Source: DATFVA01 sp963800255
Lineage (GTDB): Bacteria; Bacteroidota; Ignavibacteria; Ignavibacteriales; Ignavibacteriaceae
Length of the DNA: 64,000 bases
Assembly: GCA_963800255.1 (NCBI GenBank)
Contig: CAWDAK010000009.1
Location: forward strand, 434,001 to 498,000
Direction: 5' to 3'
The first letter of the stretch is position 1. Every line of letters begins with the position of its first letter. Under the pieces are notes generated by a model. That model searched no databases. It was not told where the DNA came from and saw only the letters and a list, made by a program, of their open reading frames with translations. Positions 35,271 to 44,354 of the stretch are shown here, piece by piece. The position numbers were made by a program, and so were the translations under genes.

Positions 35271-35846
35271 TCAATTTTTACCTCTGGTTCTATGTATACC
35301 GGAGTATATAGCCGTACCCGTAAATACTTTAACTACCGTCCATAATGAAAATATTATTGCTCCACCCTTCATGGATTCCGTCCAATCATGCAGGTAGAAC
35401 ATGTTCAGAAAAACTACACCGGACAGAATTATTATCACTTCTGTCACGATCATCGCAGCTGCAACAGTAAAATTGCTCTTATTTTTTTCCACAATATAAC
35501 CGGCAGCGAATGCAGCTATCGGGAAGGCTAAAAGGTAACCCCCTGTAGGACCAAATAGGGCAGCAGCGCCTAAGTATCCATCAGGTGTTGCAGCAAATAC
35601 GGGTAGACCGGCAACACCTAATCCAAGGTATAGTAACTGGCTGTAGGCACCTTTTCTAGCACCCAAAAAAACTCCAGCGAGACCGACCATTAAAGTTTGC
35701 AAAGTAAACGGCACAGGTTTAACAGGTATGCTGATCTGTGCGGCAACAGCGGTTAATAACGTAAAACTAAAGATCCAGAATAAATCAGAAGTGGTTACTC
35801 TGACAAATAATTTGGAACCAGCAACAGCATTTTGCTTTGGAATCAT
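35271..35846 (-). CDS. bioY: Biotin transporter BioY
   Basis: 191 residues from ATG 35846, with GAGG eight bases upstream; a TTG at 35858 is less likely. The conserved 'IPVKPVPFTLQTLMVGLAGVFLGARKGA' and 'GPTGGYLLAFPIAAFAAGY' are diagnostic of BioY, the S component of energy-coupling-factor biotin uptake. About six membrane segments. No ecfA/T genes are near, so it probably shares an ECF module or works alone. It follows the alpha/beta hydrolase with only a few bases between. Confidence 0.92.
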   Translation of the reverse strand: MIPKQNAVAGSKLFVRVTTSDLFWIFSFTLLTAVAAQISIPVKPVPFTLQTLMVGLAGVFLGARKGAYSQLLYLGLGVAGLPVFAATPDGYLGAAALFGPTGGYLLAFPIAAFAAGYIVEKNKSNFTVAAAMIVTEVIIILSGVVFLNMFYLHDWTESMKGGAIIFSLWTVVKVFTGTAIYSGIHRTRGKN

Positions 35847-35854
35847 AAATTTCC

Positions 35855-36763
35855 TCAATTAAGATTTTGATTAAAAAATTGGAAAGTTTTTTCAAGGATT
35901 GATTCAAATTTTTTGTTTGTTCCTTCGAAAGGATGCTTCATGTCGAACGTATGTCCGGCTGCAGGAACGATATATAAATCAGACAGATCTTTATCTGCTA
36001 GTAAATAAAGTTCCTCAGCTTCGTTTACTGGAACAGCAAGATCCTGTTCTCCGTGAACAATCAATAATGGTTTTCTCAATTCCCTCACTGCTTTTTTTAT
36101 ACTAAGTTTATCCTTCTTGTTTTCCTCAAGGTCATCCAGTAGTGAAACGTTCAGTTTCATTTTCTGCTTTGTCCTTGTATTCATAACCTCAAATGCCCCT
36201 TTTTTCCTCCAGGCTTCCTTTTGTCGGTCAGAATATCTGTCAAATGTGGAAACAGATGACCATACTGCAACTGCTTTAACTTCAGATTTTCGATTGCCAG
36301 TTAACAGCGATATGCCTCCACCTCTACTATGCCCGAGGAGACCCAGTTTATCATTAGAAGTTCCACCGAAAAATCCTCTGAAATATGCGTCGATCAATTG
36401 AGATAGTTCATCTATTTCCAAAGTAAATGTATTTTCAGCGAAACGATCCAATTCATCGAATTCTGTCAGGCTCTCACCAATTCCATTGTGTGAAAAATTA
36501 AAACTAAGAACAAAAAAACCTTTAGAAGAAAAATAATTTCCTAAATAAGGACCGAATCCCCAATCTTTAAATCCTTTAAAACCATGGACAAAAATAAGGC
36601 ATGGGGACAGGCGAAGATTTTCTGTCCCATAAGCAGTAATCCTAAGAGTGTCCTGCTTATCAGTGGTAAGTATAAAATCTTTGCTCATTGGATCAAATAT
36701 GGTCATTAAAGATAGAAAAGTCAAGAAAACGAGGCATAAATCAAACTTTTCACAATTCGTCAT
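35855..36763 (-). CDS. Alpha/beta hydrolase
   Basis: Residues 'IFVHGFKGFKDWG' form the oxyanion region and 'GHSRGGGIS' is the nucleophile elbow. 'GEQDLAVPVNEAEEL' supplies the acid and 'AAGHTFDM' the histidine, so the triad is complete. The start is uncertain: ATG 36763 gives 302 residues with a hydrophobic N-terminal segment, while ATG 36688 gives 277 residues without it. It resembles serine hydrolases of the dienelactone/feruloyl-esterase-like kind; substrate unknown. The gene reads divergently from hisA. Confidence 0.8.
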   Translation of the reverse strand: MTNCEKFDLCLVFLTFLSLMTIFDPMSKDFILTTDKQDTLRITAYGTENLRLSPCLIFVHGFKGFKDWGFGPYLGNYFSSKGFFVLSFNFSHNGIGESLTEFDELDRFAENTFTLEIDELSQLIDAYFRGFFGGTSNDKLGLLGHSRGGGISLLTGNRKSEVKAVAVWSSVSTFDRYSDRQKEAWRKKGAFEVMNTRTKQKMKLNVSLLDDLEENKKDKLSIKKAVRELRKPLLIVHGEQDLAVPVNEAEELYLLADKDLSDLYIVPAAGHTFDMKHPFEGTNKKFESILEKTFQFFNQNLN

Positions 36764-36837
36764 CACGAACCTTATTTCTTTTTGTTTTTCATTTAATTAT
36801 TTTCTCTAAAGTAAATATCAGGTTTAGGAGTGTAAAA

Positions 36838-37590
36838 TTGCGATATCTGCTCGTTATTCCGTCAATAGATATTAAAAACGGTAAAACTGTTAGGGTTGTC
36901 CAGGGAATCCCTGAACTTGATTGTAAGGAATATGGCAGTGACCCTGTAGAAATGGCGAGGATTTGGCGCACAGAAAATGCTAAGCTCCTTCATGTAGTTG
37001 ACTTTGACGGCGCATTCGAGCATTCCAAAAGAAATGTTGATATAATCCACGAAATCTGCAATTCGGTTATTATTCCAGTCGAGTATACAGGAGGAATAAG
37101 AACCATCGATGATGCCGACAGAATGTTTGATCTGGGTGTAAGCCGTCTGGCCATAAACACTATGGCATACGAAAATCCGAATGAATTCAAAAGCGTTTTT
37201 GAGAAATACGGACCTGCCAAAATTGTAATTTCGCTTGATGTCCTTAATGATGAGATGATCGTAAGAGGAAGAAAAATCAAGACGGGGATAAACTATTTGG
37301 ATTACGCAAAAAAATTGGCAGAAATGGGTGTAGAGAGATTTATTGTTACCGATGTTGAAAGAAACGGAACAATGTCCGGACCAAATCTAGAACTTTCAAA
37401 AAAAATAGCAAACGCAACGAATCAAAAAGTTACCGTCTCCGGTGGAGTAAGGAATAAGGATGAATTAATGGATATTCAGGCCTTAATGCCGCAAGGTGTC
37501 GATTCTGTTATTGTAGGTAGGGCTCTATACGAAAACCGCTTCCCTTGTCAGAAATTATGGCGGGTTGCGGAAGCAGGTTTGTTTAACTAA
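36838..37590 (+). CDS. hisA: HisA-family phosphoribosylformimino-AICAR isomerase
   Basis: A 250-residue TIM barrel. The start is TTG 36838, preceded by AGGAG at seven bases; longer in-frame starts at 36688 would run into the divergent promoter. 'IPSIDIKNGKTVRV' and 'VISLDVLND' carry the two catalytic aspartates, and 'EYTGGIRTIDDA', 'TDVERNGTMSGPN' and 'SGGVRN' are the HisA phosphate and substrate loops. The usual D-G-T is N-G-T and the G-W after the second Asp is absent. It stands outside any his operon, so a PriA-like or other isomerase role is an alternative. It opens an operon with the cyclic-nucleotide-binding gene. Confidence 0.78.
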   Translation: MRYLLVIPSIDIKNGKTVRVVQGIPELDCKEYGSDPVEMARIWRTENAKLLHVVDFDGAFEHSKRNVDIIHEICNSVIIPVEYTGGIRTIDDADRMFDLGVSRLAINTMAYENPNEFKSVFEKYGPAKIVISLDVLNDEMIVRGRKIKTGINYLDYAKKLAEMGVERFIVTDVERNGTMSGPNLELSKKIANATNQKVTVSGGVRNKDELMDIQALMPQGVDSVIVGRALYENRFPCQKLWRVAEAGLFN

Positions 37591-37600
37591 AGGAGTGAGA

Positions 37601-38155
37601 ATGGAAAATCAAAAGAAAGCAGTACATAGCAGCTTCTGGTCAAATTTCTTCAAATCTCCTACTGAAAAAGTAGATTTGCAAAAATCCCTGCTTTCCATAC
37701 CAATTTTCAGCCGGCTTACACGCAGAGAACTTGTTATGCTTATGAATATCATTCATAACAGGATCTATGTTTCCGGAGAATATATTTTTTATCAGGGTGA
37801 TCCTGGACTTGGATTATATATCATCCGCGATGGAGAGGTAACGATCCACAGGAAAAAAGAGGATGAGGAAGTTGTATCCCTCGCTTCCTTTACAAAAGGA
37901 GATTTTTTTGGGGAACTCGCACTTATAGATGGGGAGAAGCGTTCGGCTTCAGCAGTAAGCAGTTCAGATACACGGCTTGCTGTAATATTTAAACCCGATC
38001 TCGATGAATTCATTGAAAATTATCCCAAAAGCGGTATTAAAGTCCTCAGAGGTATCTCTGAGATAATTGCTACAAGGTTAAGAAAATTAAATGAAGATAA
38101 CTTTAACCTGCAAAATAAATTAGAAATAAAAGTGGAGACAACTTATGGAACCTGA
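37601..38155 (+). CDS. Cyclic nucleotide-binding domain protein
   Basis: 184 residues from ATG 37601, which follows AAAGGAG 10 bases past hisA. A single cNMP-binding domain spans about 28-165. The phosphate cassette 'DFFGELALIDGEKRSASA' has the Gly-Glu and Arg-Ser expected for cAMP binding. There is no DNA-binding helix-turn-helix after it, so it is not a Crp activator; it may regulate a partner by contact. It overlaps the universal stress protein by 11 bases. Confidence 0.87.
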   Translation: MENQKKAVHSSFWSNFFKSPTEKVDLQKSLLSIPIFSRLTRRELVMLMNIIHNRIYVSGEYIFYQGDPGLGLYIIRDGEVTIHRKKEDEEVVSLASFTKGDFFGELALIDGEKRSASAVSSSDTRLAVIFKPDLDEFIENYPKSGIKVLRGISEIIATRLRKLNEDNFNLQNKLEIKVETTYGT

Positions 38156-38636
38156 AATTTCCAAAGTACTTGTTCCAATTGACTTTTCTGATTACTCAAA
38201 AAGCGCATTAAAATATGCAGTCAGCTTCGTTAAATACTTCGGGGCAGAGCTGATTTTGGTTTATGTTGTTGAGCCGGTGATCTATCCCCCGGATTTCAGT
38301 ATGGGACAAATTGCAATTCCTTCAGCCGATCTGGATATGGATAAAAGAGCGATCGATGAGTTAGAAAAACTGGCAATGCAGGAAATTCCTTCAGCAATAA
38401 AAGTTAAATCGATTGTAAAGACTGGGAAACCCTTCGTTGAAATTATAGAAACTGCGGGCGAAGAGAATGTGGATCTTATTATAATTGCTACACACGGTCA
38501 TACAGGGATGGAACATATCCTTTTCGGAAGCACAGCAGAAAAGGTAGTCCGTAAAGCCCCGTGCCCCGTTCTAACTCTTAGAGAACCAATTAAAGGATTT
38601 TTATTTAAGGATGAATTAAAGAAGGAAAAGATCTGA
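38145..38636 (+). CDS. Universal stress protein, UspA family
   Basis: 163 residues with the USP fold: 'VLVPIDFSDYSKSAL' at the start, 'LIIIATHGHTGMEHILFGSTAEKVVRKAPCPVL' at the end. The G-x2-G-x9-G-S/T ATP motif is present as 'GHTGMEHILFGSTA', so ATP binding is likely. It is coupled to the preceding cyclic-nucleotide-binding gene. It converges tail to tail with the polyprenyl synthase, with no intergenic space. Confidence 0.92.
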   Translation: MEPEISKVLVPIDFSDYSKSALKYAVSFVKYFGAELILVYVVEPVIYPPDFSMGQIAIPSADLDMDKRAIDELEKLAMQEIPSAIKVKSIVKTGKPFVEIIETAGEENVDLIIIATHGHTGMEHILFGSTAEKVVRKAPCPVLTLREPIKGFLFKDELKKEKI

Positions 38637-39617
38637 TTAGTTTTTTCTGTCGATCACAAAATCAACAAGCCCTTCAAGAGCAATTTTTGATGGGGAATCA
38701 GGGAATATCTTTAAGGATTCTTTAGCTTTTTCAGAAAATGCATGTGCAGTTTTTAGTGCGTAGTCGATTCCCCCGTTACTTCTGACGAATTCTATAATCC
38801 TGCGTGTATGGTCCTGACCGTTATTATTTTTTATCATTCGCCTGATTTGATCTGCTTCACCCTTTGAAACTTTTTTAAGCGAATAGATAAGAGGAAGCGT
38901 TATTTTTTTTTCTTTAATATCTCCGCCAACAGGTTTACCGATTATCTTCGAGCTTCCTTCGTAGTCAAGTATGTCATCTCTTATCTGGAACGCCATACCA
39001 ATTGACTCTCCGAAATTTTTCATTGACTGATGATATTCAGCGTTGTCAGAAGAACTCATAGATCCTATCATACAGCAAGTCTCAAGCAGTGATGCCGTTT
39101 TATCCGAAATAACCTTGAAATATGTTTCTTCATCAATATCCAGTTTACGCGTCTTTTGAATCTGAAGAAGTTCACCTTCCGACATCCTTTTTACAGCATT
39201 AGTTATAACGCCTAGAAAATCAAAATCTTTTCCCTCCACAGCTATCATCAAACCGCGGGAAAGCAGATAATCTCCCATAAGCACAGCAGCTTTATTTTTA
39301 AATATGGCGTTAATAGACCAAAATCCTCTTCTCTTATCAGCATTATCCACAACATCATCATGAATCAATGTTGCTGTATGAAGCAGCTCAACGAGCACAG
39401 CTCCCCGGTAGCTTCTTTCAGAAACTCCACCTGATAATTTTGCGGAAAGCAGGACGAGCAGCGGTCTGATCTTTTTCCCTTTTTGCCTGATAATATATTT
39501 CGCAATAAGATCTACAAGTCCTACACTGCTTTTCATTGATTTTTTAAACAGACGTTCAAAATCTTCAAGCTCGGTTTTTATGGGCTGGCTTATTTCACTT
39601 AAAGCTTTTTTAATCAA
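38637..39617 (-). CDS. Polyprenyl diphosphate synthase
   Basis: A 326-residue all-trans isoprenyl synthase. The first aspartate-rich motif is 'LIHDDVVDNADKRRG' and the second is 'QIRDDILDYEG'; 'GKKIRPLLVLLSAKL' precedes them. It elongates farnesyl diphosphate for the quinone side chain. The residue before the first Asp motif suggests a long-chain product (octaprenyl or similar). The start is TTG 39617, overlapping the tatC stop as TTGA, so it is coupled to tatC. Confidence 0.9.
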   Translation of the reverse strand: MIKKALSEISQPIKTELEDFERLFKKSMKSSVGLVDLIAKYIIRQKGKKIRPLLVLLSAKLSGGVSERSYRGAVLVELLHTATLIHDDVVDNADKRRGFWSINAIFKNKAAVLMGDYLLSRGLMIAVEGKDFDFLGVITNAVKRMSEGELLQIQKTRKLDIDEETYFKVISDKTASLLETCCMIGSMSSSDNAEYHQSMKNFGESIGMAFQIRDDILDYEGSSKIIGKPVGGDIKEKKITLPLIYSLKKVSKGEADQIRRMIKNNNGQDHTRRIIEFVRSNGGIDYALKTAHAFSEKAKESLKIFPDSPSKIALEGLVDFVIDRKN

Positions 39618-40375
39618 TGTTTTTTTACTGCTAATTTTGAAATGAAAATACTGATTTCATATAATAAAACCAATGGAACAGCCAAGACTACCTGCGAGAC
39701 AGGATCCGTTCCGGGAGTTAAAAACGCTGAAAGAACCATTATTATAACAATGGCATGCTTTCTGTATTTTTTCATAAATGCGGGAGTAAGTATGCCGAGC
39801 TTTGTGAGGAAAAAAGAAATCATGGGTAATTCAAAAACAACACCGGCTGCAAGTATTACGCTTACAATTATTGAAACATATTCATCAATAGCAAATTCAT
39901 TCTTTATCAGATCTGTGCCAAATTCTTTTACGAACTTAAAGGCGAGTGGAATCATAACATAATAAGCAAATACTATCCCGATAAAGAAACTTATTGTACT
40001 ATAGAAAACTATGAGTAGTATATACTTTCGTTCTTTTTTGCGCATTGCAGGCGCAATAAACTTCCAGAGCTGATAAAAAATATTCGGAAGACTCAGGATA
40101 ATGCCACCTACCATGGCAACCTGGAAGTAGAGGAAAAGCTGACCGAAGGGTTTCAGGTTTTGTAAAGCCAGACCATTATCTTTAGCTGGTTTTAAAAGGA
40201 TATCTACAACAAGAAATTCTGCAAATATCCAGCAGATTATAGTCCCCACAATAACGCCAATAATTGAATAAATTAGTCTCCATCTCAGTTCCTCAAGATG
40301 GTCAAGGAACGTCATTTCGACTTCTTTAGATTCTTCTTCTATCAGGTCGGGACTGTTAAGTTCTTTCGTTGCCAC
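39614..40375 (-). CDS. tatC: Sec-independent protein translocase TatC
   Basis: 253 residues with six membrane segments. 'MTFLDHLEELRWRL' at the N-terminus and 'GTIICWIFAE' then 'FELPMISFFLTKLGI' are the TatC hallmarks; it is the receptor for twin-arginine signal peptides. The start is GTG 40375, and the stop overlaps the polyprenyl synthase start. The 11 bases before it separate it from glyA. No tatA is in the window. Confidence 0.95.
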   Translation of the reverse strand: MATKELNSPDLIEEESKEVEMTFLDHLEELRWRLIYSIIGVIVGTIICWIFAEFLVVDILLKPAKDNGLALQNLKPFGQLFLYFQVAMVGGIILSLPNIFYQLWKFIAPAMRKKERKYILLIVFYSTISFFIGIVFAYYVMIPLAFKFVKEFGTDLIKNEFAIDEYVSIIVSVILAAGVVFELPMISFFLTKLGILTPAFMKKYRKHAIVIIMVLSAFLTPGTDPVSQVVLAVPLVLLYEISIFISKLAVKKH

Positions 40376-40385
40376 GGTTGCTATT

Positions 40386-41684
40386 TCAGCTTAGTCCTGC
40401 ATATAAAGGAAATTTTGCACATAAATTTTTAACCTCTACTCTTATTTCTTCAAGTTTTTGCTCATTTTCAATATTCCTTACGGCTGAATCGATAAATCCA
40501 GCAATAAGTGACATCTCATTCTCTTTCATACCCCTGGTCGTTACCGCAGGTGTACCTACCCTTATACCACTCGTAACAAAAGGACTCCTGGTATCAAATG
40601 GAACCATATTTTTATTTACGGTAATACCCGCTTTTTCAAAAGCATTTTCAGCCTGTTTACCCGTGATGTTCTTATTTGAAAGATCAATAAGCATTAAGTG
40701 ATTATCCGTGCCCCCCGAAATAAGGTCGAACTGAAATTTTGAAAGTCCATGGGCAAGAGATTGAGCATTTTTAATGACCTGACCAGCGTATACTTTAAAT
40801 GAATCCTGAAGTGCTTCGCCGAAAGCAACGGCTTTAGCCATTATAATATGCATAAGCGGGCCGCCCTGTATACCGGGCATAACTATACTATCTAAAATCT
40901 CCGACATCATTTTAACCCGATCTCCTTTCGGAGTCTTTTTTCCCATGCGGTTTTCATAGTCTTTTCCCATAAGGATTACGCCTCCTCTAGGTCCGCGTAA
41001 AGTCTTATGAGTTGTAGAGGTTACAACGTCGCAGTATTTAAGAGGATTATCAAGGAATCCTTTAGCAATAAGTCCGGCAGGATGAGCCATATCGCACATG
41101 AGGAATGCACCTACGGAGTCAGCAATTTCTCTGAATTTTTTATAATCCCATTCCCTGGGATATGCACTGGCACCCGCAACAATAATCTTAGGTTTTTCCT
41201 TTTTTGCAAGATCGGCTATAACCTCATAGTCCAGAGTTTTGGTTTCCTTATTCAGTGTATACCCGATTGGCTGATAAAGTTGTCCGGAAAAATTAACAGG
41301 CGAACCATGCGTTAGATGGCCCCCATGTGCCAGACTAAGACCTAGCATCTTGTCTCCCGGATTAAGAAGTGCCATATAAACTGCCATATTTGCCTGGGAA
41401 CCGCTGTGTGGCTGAACGTTTACATATTCAGCATCGAATAATTCCTTTAATCTCTCCCTGGCAAGGTTTTCCGCCATATCTACATATTCACACCCGCCAT
41501 AATATCTTTTCGCAGGGTAGCCCTCAGCATATTTATTCGTAAGGACCGATCCGGCGGCTTCAAGGACGGCCGGGCTGACAAAATTTTCAGAAGCTATAAG
41601 TTCAAGTTTTTCCTCCTGCCTCTGAGTTTCCAGCGTTAATACATTAAAAATTTCCTGATCTTTTTGGATATTTGTATAATTCAT
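40386..41684 (-). CDS. glyA: Serine hydroxymethyltransferase
   Basis: 432 residues, normal length. The PLP-lysine is in 'VTSTTHKTLRGPRGG', and 'IASENFVSPAVLEAAGS' and 'GSQANMAVY' are intact. It converts serine and tetrahydrofolate to glycine and methylene-THF. It starts at ATG 41684 and probably begins the glyA-tatC-polyprenyl synthase operon; a terminator of the preceding operon sits about 60 bases upstream. Confidence 0.97.
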   Translation of the reverse strand: MNYTNIQKDQEIFNVLTLETQRQEEKLELIASENFVSPAVLEAAGSVLTNKYAEGYPAKRYYGGCEYVDMAENLARERLKELFDAEYVNVQPHSGSQANMAVYMALLNPGDKMLGLSLAHGGHLTHGSPVNFSGQLYQPIGYTLNKETKTLDYEVIADLAKKEKPKIIVAGASAYPREWDYKKFREIADSVGAFLMCDMAHPAGLIAKGFLDNPLKYCDVVTSTTHKTLRGPRGGVILMGKDYENRMGKKTPKGDRVKMMSEILDSIVMPGIQGGPLMHIIMAKAVAFGEALQDSFKVYAGQVIKNAQSLAHGLSKFQFDLISGGTDNHLMLIDLSNKNITGKQAENAFEKAGITVNKNMVPFDTRSPFVTSGIRVGTPAVTTRGMKENEMSLIAGFIDSAVRNIENEQKLEEIRVEVKNLCAKFPLYAGLS

Positions 41685-41740
41685 TTTAATTCACTGAGCT
41701 TGTAAATATTGAATAATTTTCAGTTTGAAAATATAACAAA

Positions 41741-41784
41741 TAAAAAGAAAAGGTTCCGGGTGTAAACCGCGGAACCTTTTCTTT
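41741..41784 (-). terminator. Terminator of the glgA-TPR operon
   Basis: A perfect 14-bp stem, AAAGAAAAGGTTCC (41744-41757) with GGAACCTTTTCTTT (41771-41784), loop of 13, lies 22 bases past the TPR gene stop. On the minus strand it ends in a T-rich run. Confidence 0.75.
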
Positions 41785-41805
41785 AAATCTATAAAAAATC
41801 TAATC

Positions 41806-43101
41806 TTACGGAACAGTTACACTTTTTCCAATCCATGAGTAGCAGTCACCAGAAGGTGTTACCGTCTGACCTGACTTATATTTACGGAAGAAATAATCTT
41901 CCTGTGTTGGGATTGAGGATGAGAGAGCATTGATTCTTTCACGAGCCTGCGAAAAATTAGGATCAACTGACAATGCTTTTCTATAGGTATCTACTGCAAT
42001 CTGGTACACAACCTTTGCATCAAAATCGAAGGTGCAATTCCTGGCAGCCTGTTCGTAAAGAAGTCCCTCATAATAAACAGCCTGTGCCCAGCCATTGCCG
42101 ACATCATTTGCCTTCTGGAATTGTGATCTGGCTGCTGAAAGCTGCCCCTTATCCTTATAAACCAGACCCAGGTTCAGATAATGATTCTTATTCTGAGGAT
42201 CGATCTGAATGAGTTTCTTAAAAGCTTCCTCAGCTTTATTAAGCTGATCAGTTTTCTGATAAGCCTGCGCTAATTGAGTCCAATAATTTACAGATTCCGG
42301 CGATTGCTTAACAAGGAAATCAAGTGGTATGATAGCCTCCTGGTAATCATTTGCCTTCATAGCGGTAGAGGCATATTTCCAGGCTTTCTCAGGGTTCTCC
42401 TTATCATTCTCCCAGTTCTTTTTTGTTAATGCTACAAGTTCATCAATATTTTCAACTAGGCCTTCAAGTTCCTGTGGCCATTGAGGATCATCAGGATATT
42501 TATCACTGAGTTTGGTATAAAGGTCTATAGCTTTGGTTTTATAATCATTGGATTCAGATGCATTATTCTTATAGAGTTGCCCTAACTTATGATAATAATA
42601 AGCATCAAGATTCGGGTTATATTCGAAGGCAAGTTTATAGTCGGCAATTACACTATCAACAGGAGTGTTAAGCCAAGTTTCTTCTACAAAGGCTTTTCTA
42701 ACCTGGAAATACCCTTTTGCGTCCGGATTATATTTTTCAGCCATGTTATACAGGTACGTTATGGTATCCGCAATAGCCTGCTTCTGTTCATGGGCAATAT
42801 CGGTAGAATCGTGAAGATACCAGAGAGCATCTTCCATTTTGTAGAAAATATACTTCGAAAATTTTGAGGGATTTATATCAAGTACCTGCCAGCCATAAGG
42901 TACGGCACTCTGGTAATCTTTATTTTTATAATATTCTGAGAATAGACTATAGAGTTCAAGAACCTTAGTTGAATCATCGGGAATTGCAGTAGTAATACTG
43001 CTCTTCGGAAAAGCTGAAAACGCACTTAGCAAAAGAAATAACACTGTCACTGCTGTTAACCTGGAGAATTTGCCTAATTTATTTTGTTTAGATTCTTTCA
43101 T
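41806..43101 (-). CDS. Tetratricopeptide-repeat envelope protein
   Basis: About 431 residues from ATG 43101, which follows GAGAGG; an upstream GTG/ATG reading adds nine. The N-terminal 'FSRLTAVTVLFLLLSAFSAFP' is a signal peptide. TPR units follow ('NYWTQLAQAYQKTDQLNKAEEAFKKLIQIDP' and 'HYLNLGLVYKDKGQLSAARSQFQKAND'). It is the last gene of the operon with the barrel and lipoprotein, so it is likely a periplasmic adaptor in outer-membrane assembly or transport. Partners are not identified. Confidence 0.82.
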   Translation of the reverse strand: MKESKQNKLGKFSRLTAVTVLFLLLSAFSAFPKSSITTAIPDDSTKVLELYSLFSEYYKNKDYQSAVPYGWQVLDINPSKFSKYIFYKMEDALWYLHDSTDIAHEQKQAIADTITYLYNMAEKYNPDAKGYFQVRKAFVEETWLNTPVDSVIADYKLAFEYNPNLDAYYYHKLGQLYKNNASESNDYKTKAIDLYTKLSDKYPDDPQWPQELEGLVENIDELVALTKKNWENDKENPEKAWKYASTAMKANDYQEAIIPLDFLVKQSPESVNYWTQLAQAYQKTDQLNKAEEAFKKLIQIDPQNKNHYLNLGLVYKDKGQLSAARSQFQKANDVGNGWAQAVYYEGLLYEQAARNCTFDFDAKVVYQIAVDTYRKALSVDPNFSQARERINALSSSIPTQEDYFFRKYKSGQTVTPSGDCYSWIGKSVTVP

Positions 43102-43103
43102 TT

Positions 43104-44354
43104 TTATTTTTCCTCTCGAATAAACCAAATGTCGCCGAGACTTATGGTTAAATATGCTTTTAATATATTTTCTTTATAGAGACCAGGATCATTTGTGCCT
43201 CGCATAGCATATTGAAGACCCAGATCCAGTGTGTTTGCTGTACTTAATGGCAGAGAAAAACCTCCAGAAACTGAATATTGATTAACTCCTTCATTATTCA
43301 CTAAATACTGTGTCTGTTCAAAACTTAAACCAGCACGCCAAATTATATGTTCCCAGAAAGATGTTCCCAGCGATAATTGCGGAATATATTCAAATCCGGC
43401 ACTTATTTTTGAAGAATTTCTCAGGTTTCCCTGGGTCTTTTCATTAAAAGTGTACTTTTCCCAGGCCTGAAAAGCATAGTCTAAAGTTAGTAAATATTTA
43501 TTATTTACTATAAAACTTAATCCTGCGGAGAGCCTTCCAGGCAATTTCATATTTACAATACCCGTAGTCACCGTATCAGTACCAAGGGTAGTGCTGGAGG
43601 TTAGTACAGTATCAGTTCTTAAATCAGAAATGTAATTATATGACACGCCTAATCTGAAATTTGTGATCCCGTCCATGCCGAATGCCGCAGCCACATCAGG
43701 CGTAAGCAGGCCTACAGTTGAACCAATACCTTTGGGCCGGTATTCGTTCGTATACTGAGCATCAGCATTCGATTGATCAGGAAATGTTATGGATGAGGTG
43801 TAATCAATATTTCCGAAATAATAATCCAGAGTAGCTCCAATGCTCACATCAAAAGGAAGCTTATACGAGGAACCAAAGAACAACTTTGATAAACCGCCCT
43901 TTCCCTTATATGCTGTTTTATAGTTACCTATTAAAGACTGAGAAGAACTCTCGACATCATAACTTACATTAGAATAAGGAGCAAGTCCAACGACCGCACC
44001 GATACCATATTTTTCACTGATCGGGAAGGCAATACTGAATCCAGCGAAGTCGGCTTTACCATAATAAGCTGAGACATTATCACCTGACAGAAATGAACCG
44101 TGATAAGTAAGGTTGAATTCAACCCGGGTTCTTCTGAGATTATATAATGCAGCCGGGTTATAAAAACTGATAAAATTTTGTTCCGCGTCAGCAGTGCCTA
44201 ATTGACCCATCCCCAGTTTTCTGGCTGACTGTGCATAAATCATATCCCCTACTCCAATTCGGGAATAGGGAGATGAGGATTGTGAAAAAATCTCAGGCAT
44301 TATCAGTAATACAAGGAACAGTGAAAGGGTAATAGGTTTATAACTTAATTTCAT
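43104..44354 (-). CDS. Outer-membrane beta-barrel protein, FadL/PorV-like
   Basis: 416 residues with a signal peptide ('ITLSLFLVLLIMPEIFSQ'). 'SPYSRIGVGDM...LGMGQLGTADA...SFYNPAAL' near the mature N-terminus and amphipathic strands with 'YTFNEKTQG', 'SAGLSFIVNNKYLLTLDYAFQAW' and a C-terminal strand ending 'YLTISLGDIWFIREEK' are typical of Bacteroidota FadL-family barrels. It overlaps the lipoprotein by ATGA with AGGAAAAAA upstream. Hydrophobic substrate uptake or T9SS function are both possible; I cannot choose. Confidence 0.78.
   Translation of the reverse strand: MKLSYKPITLSLFLVLLIMPEIFSQSSSPYSRIGVGDMIYAQSARKLGMGQLGTADAEQNFISFYNPAALYNLRRTRVEFNLTYHGSFLSGDNVSAYYGKADFAGFSIAFPISEKYGIGAVVGLAPYSNVSYDVESSSQSLIGNYKTAYKGKGGLSKLFFGSSYKLPFDVSIGATLDYYFGNIDYTSSITFPDQSNADAQYTNEYRPKGIGSTVGLLTPDVAAAFGMDGITNFRLGVSYNYISDLRTDTVLTSSTTLGTDTVTTGIVNMKLPGRLSAGLSFIVNNKYLLTLDYAFQAWEKYTFNEKTQGNLRNSSKISAGFEYIPQLSLGTSFWEHIIWRAGLSFEQTQYLVNNEGVNQYSVSGGFSLPLSTANTLDLGLQYAMRGTNDPGLYKENILKAYLTISLGDIWFIREEK

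Noticed and set aside
41806..43128. A longer start for the TPR protein at 43128
   Set aside because: ATG 43101 has a GAGAGG site and directly precedes a signal peptide; the extra nine residues overlap the end of the barrel gene and would put charged residues before the signal.
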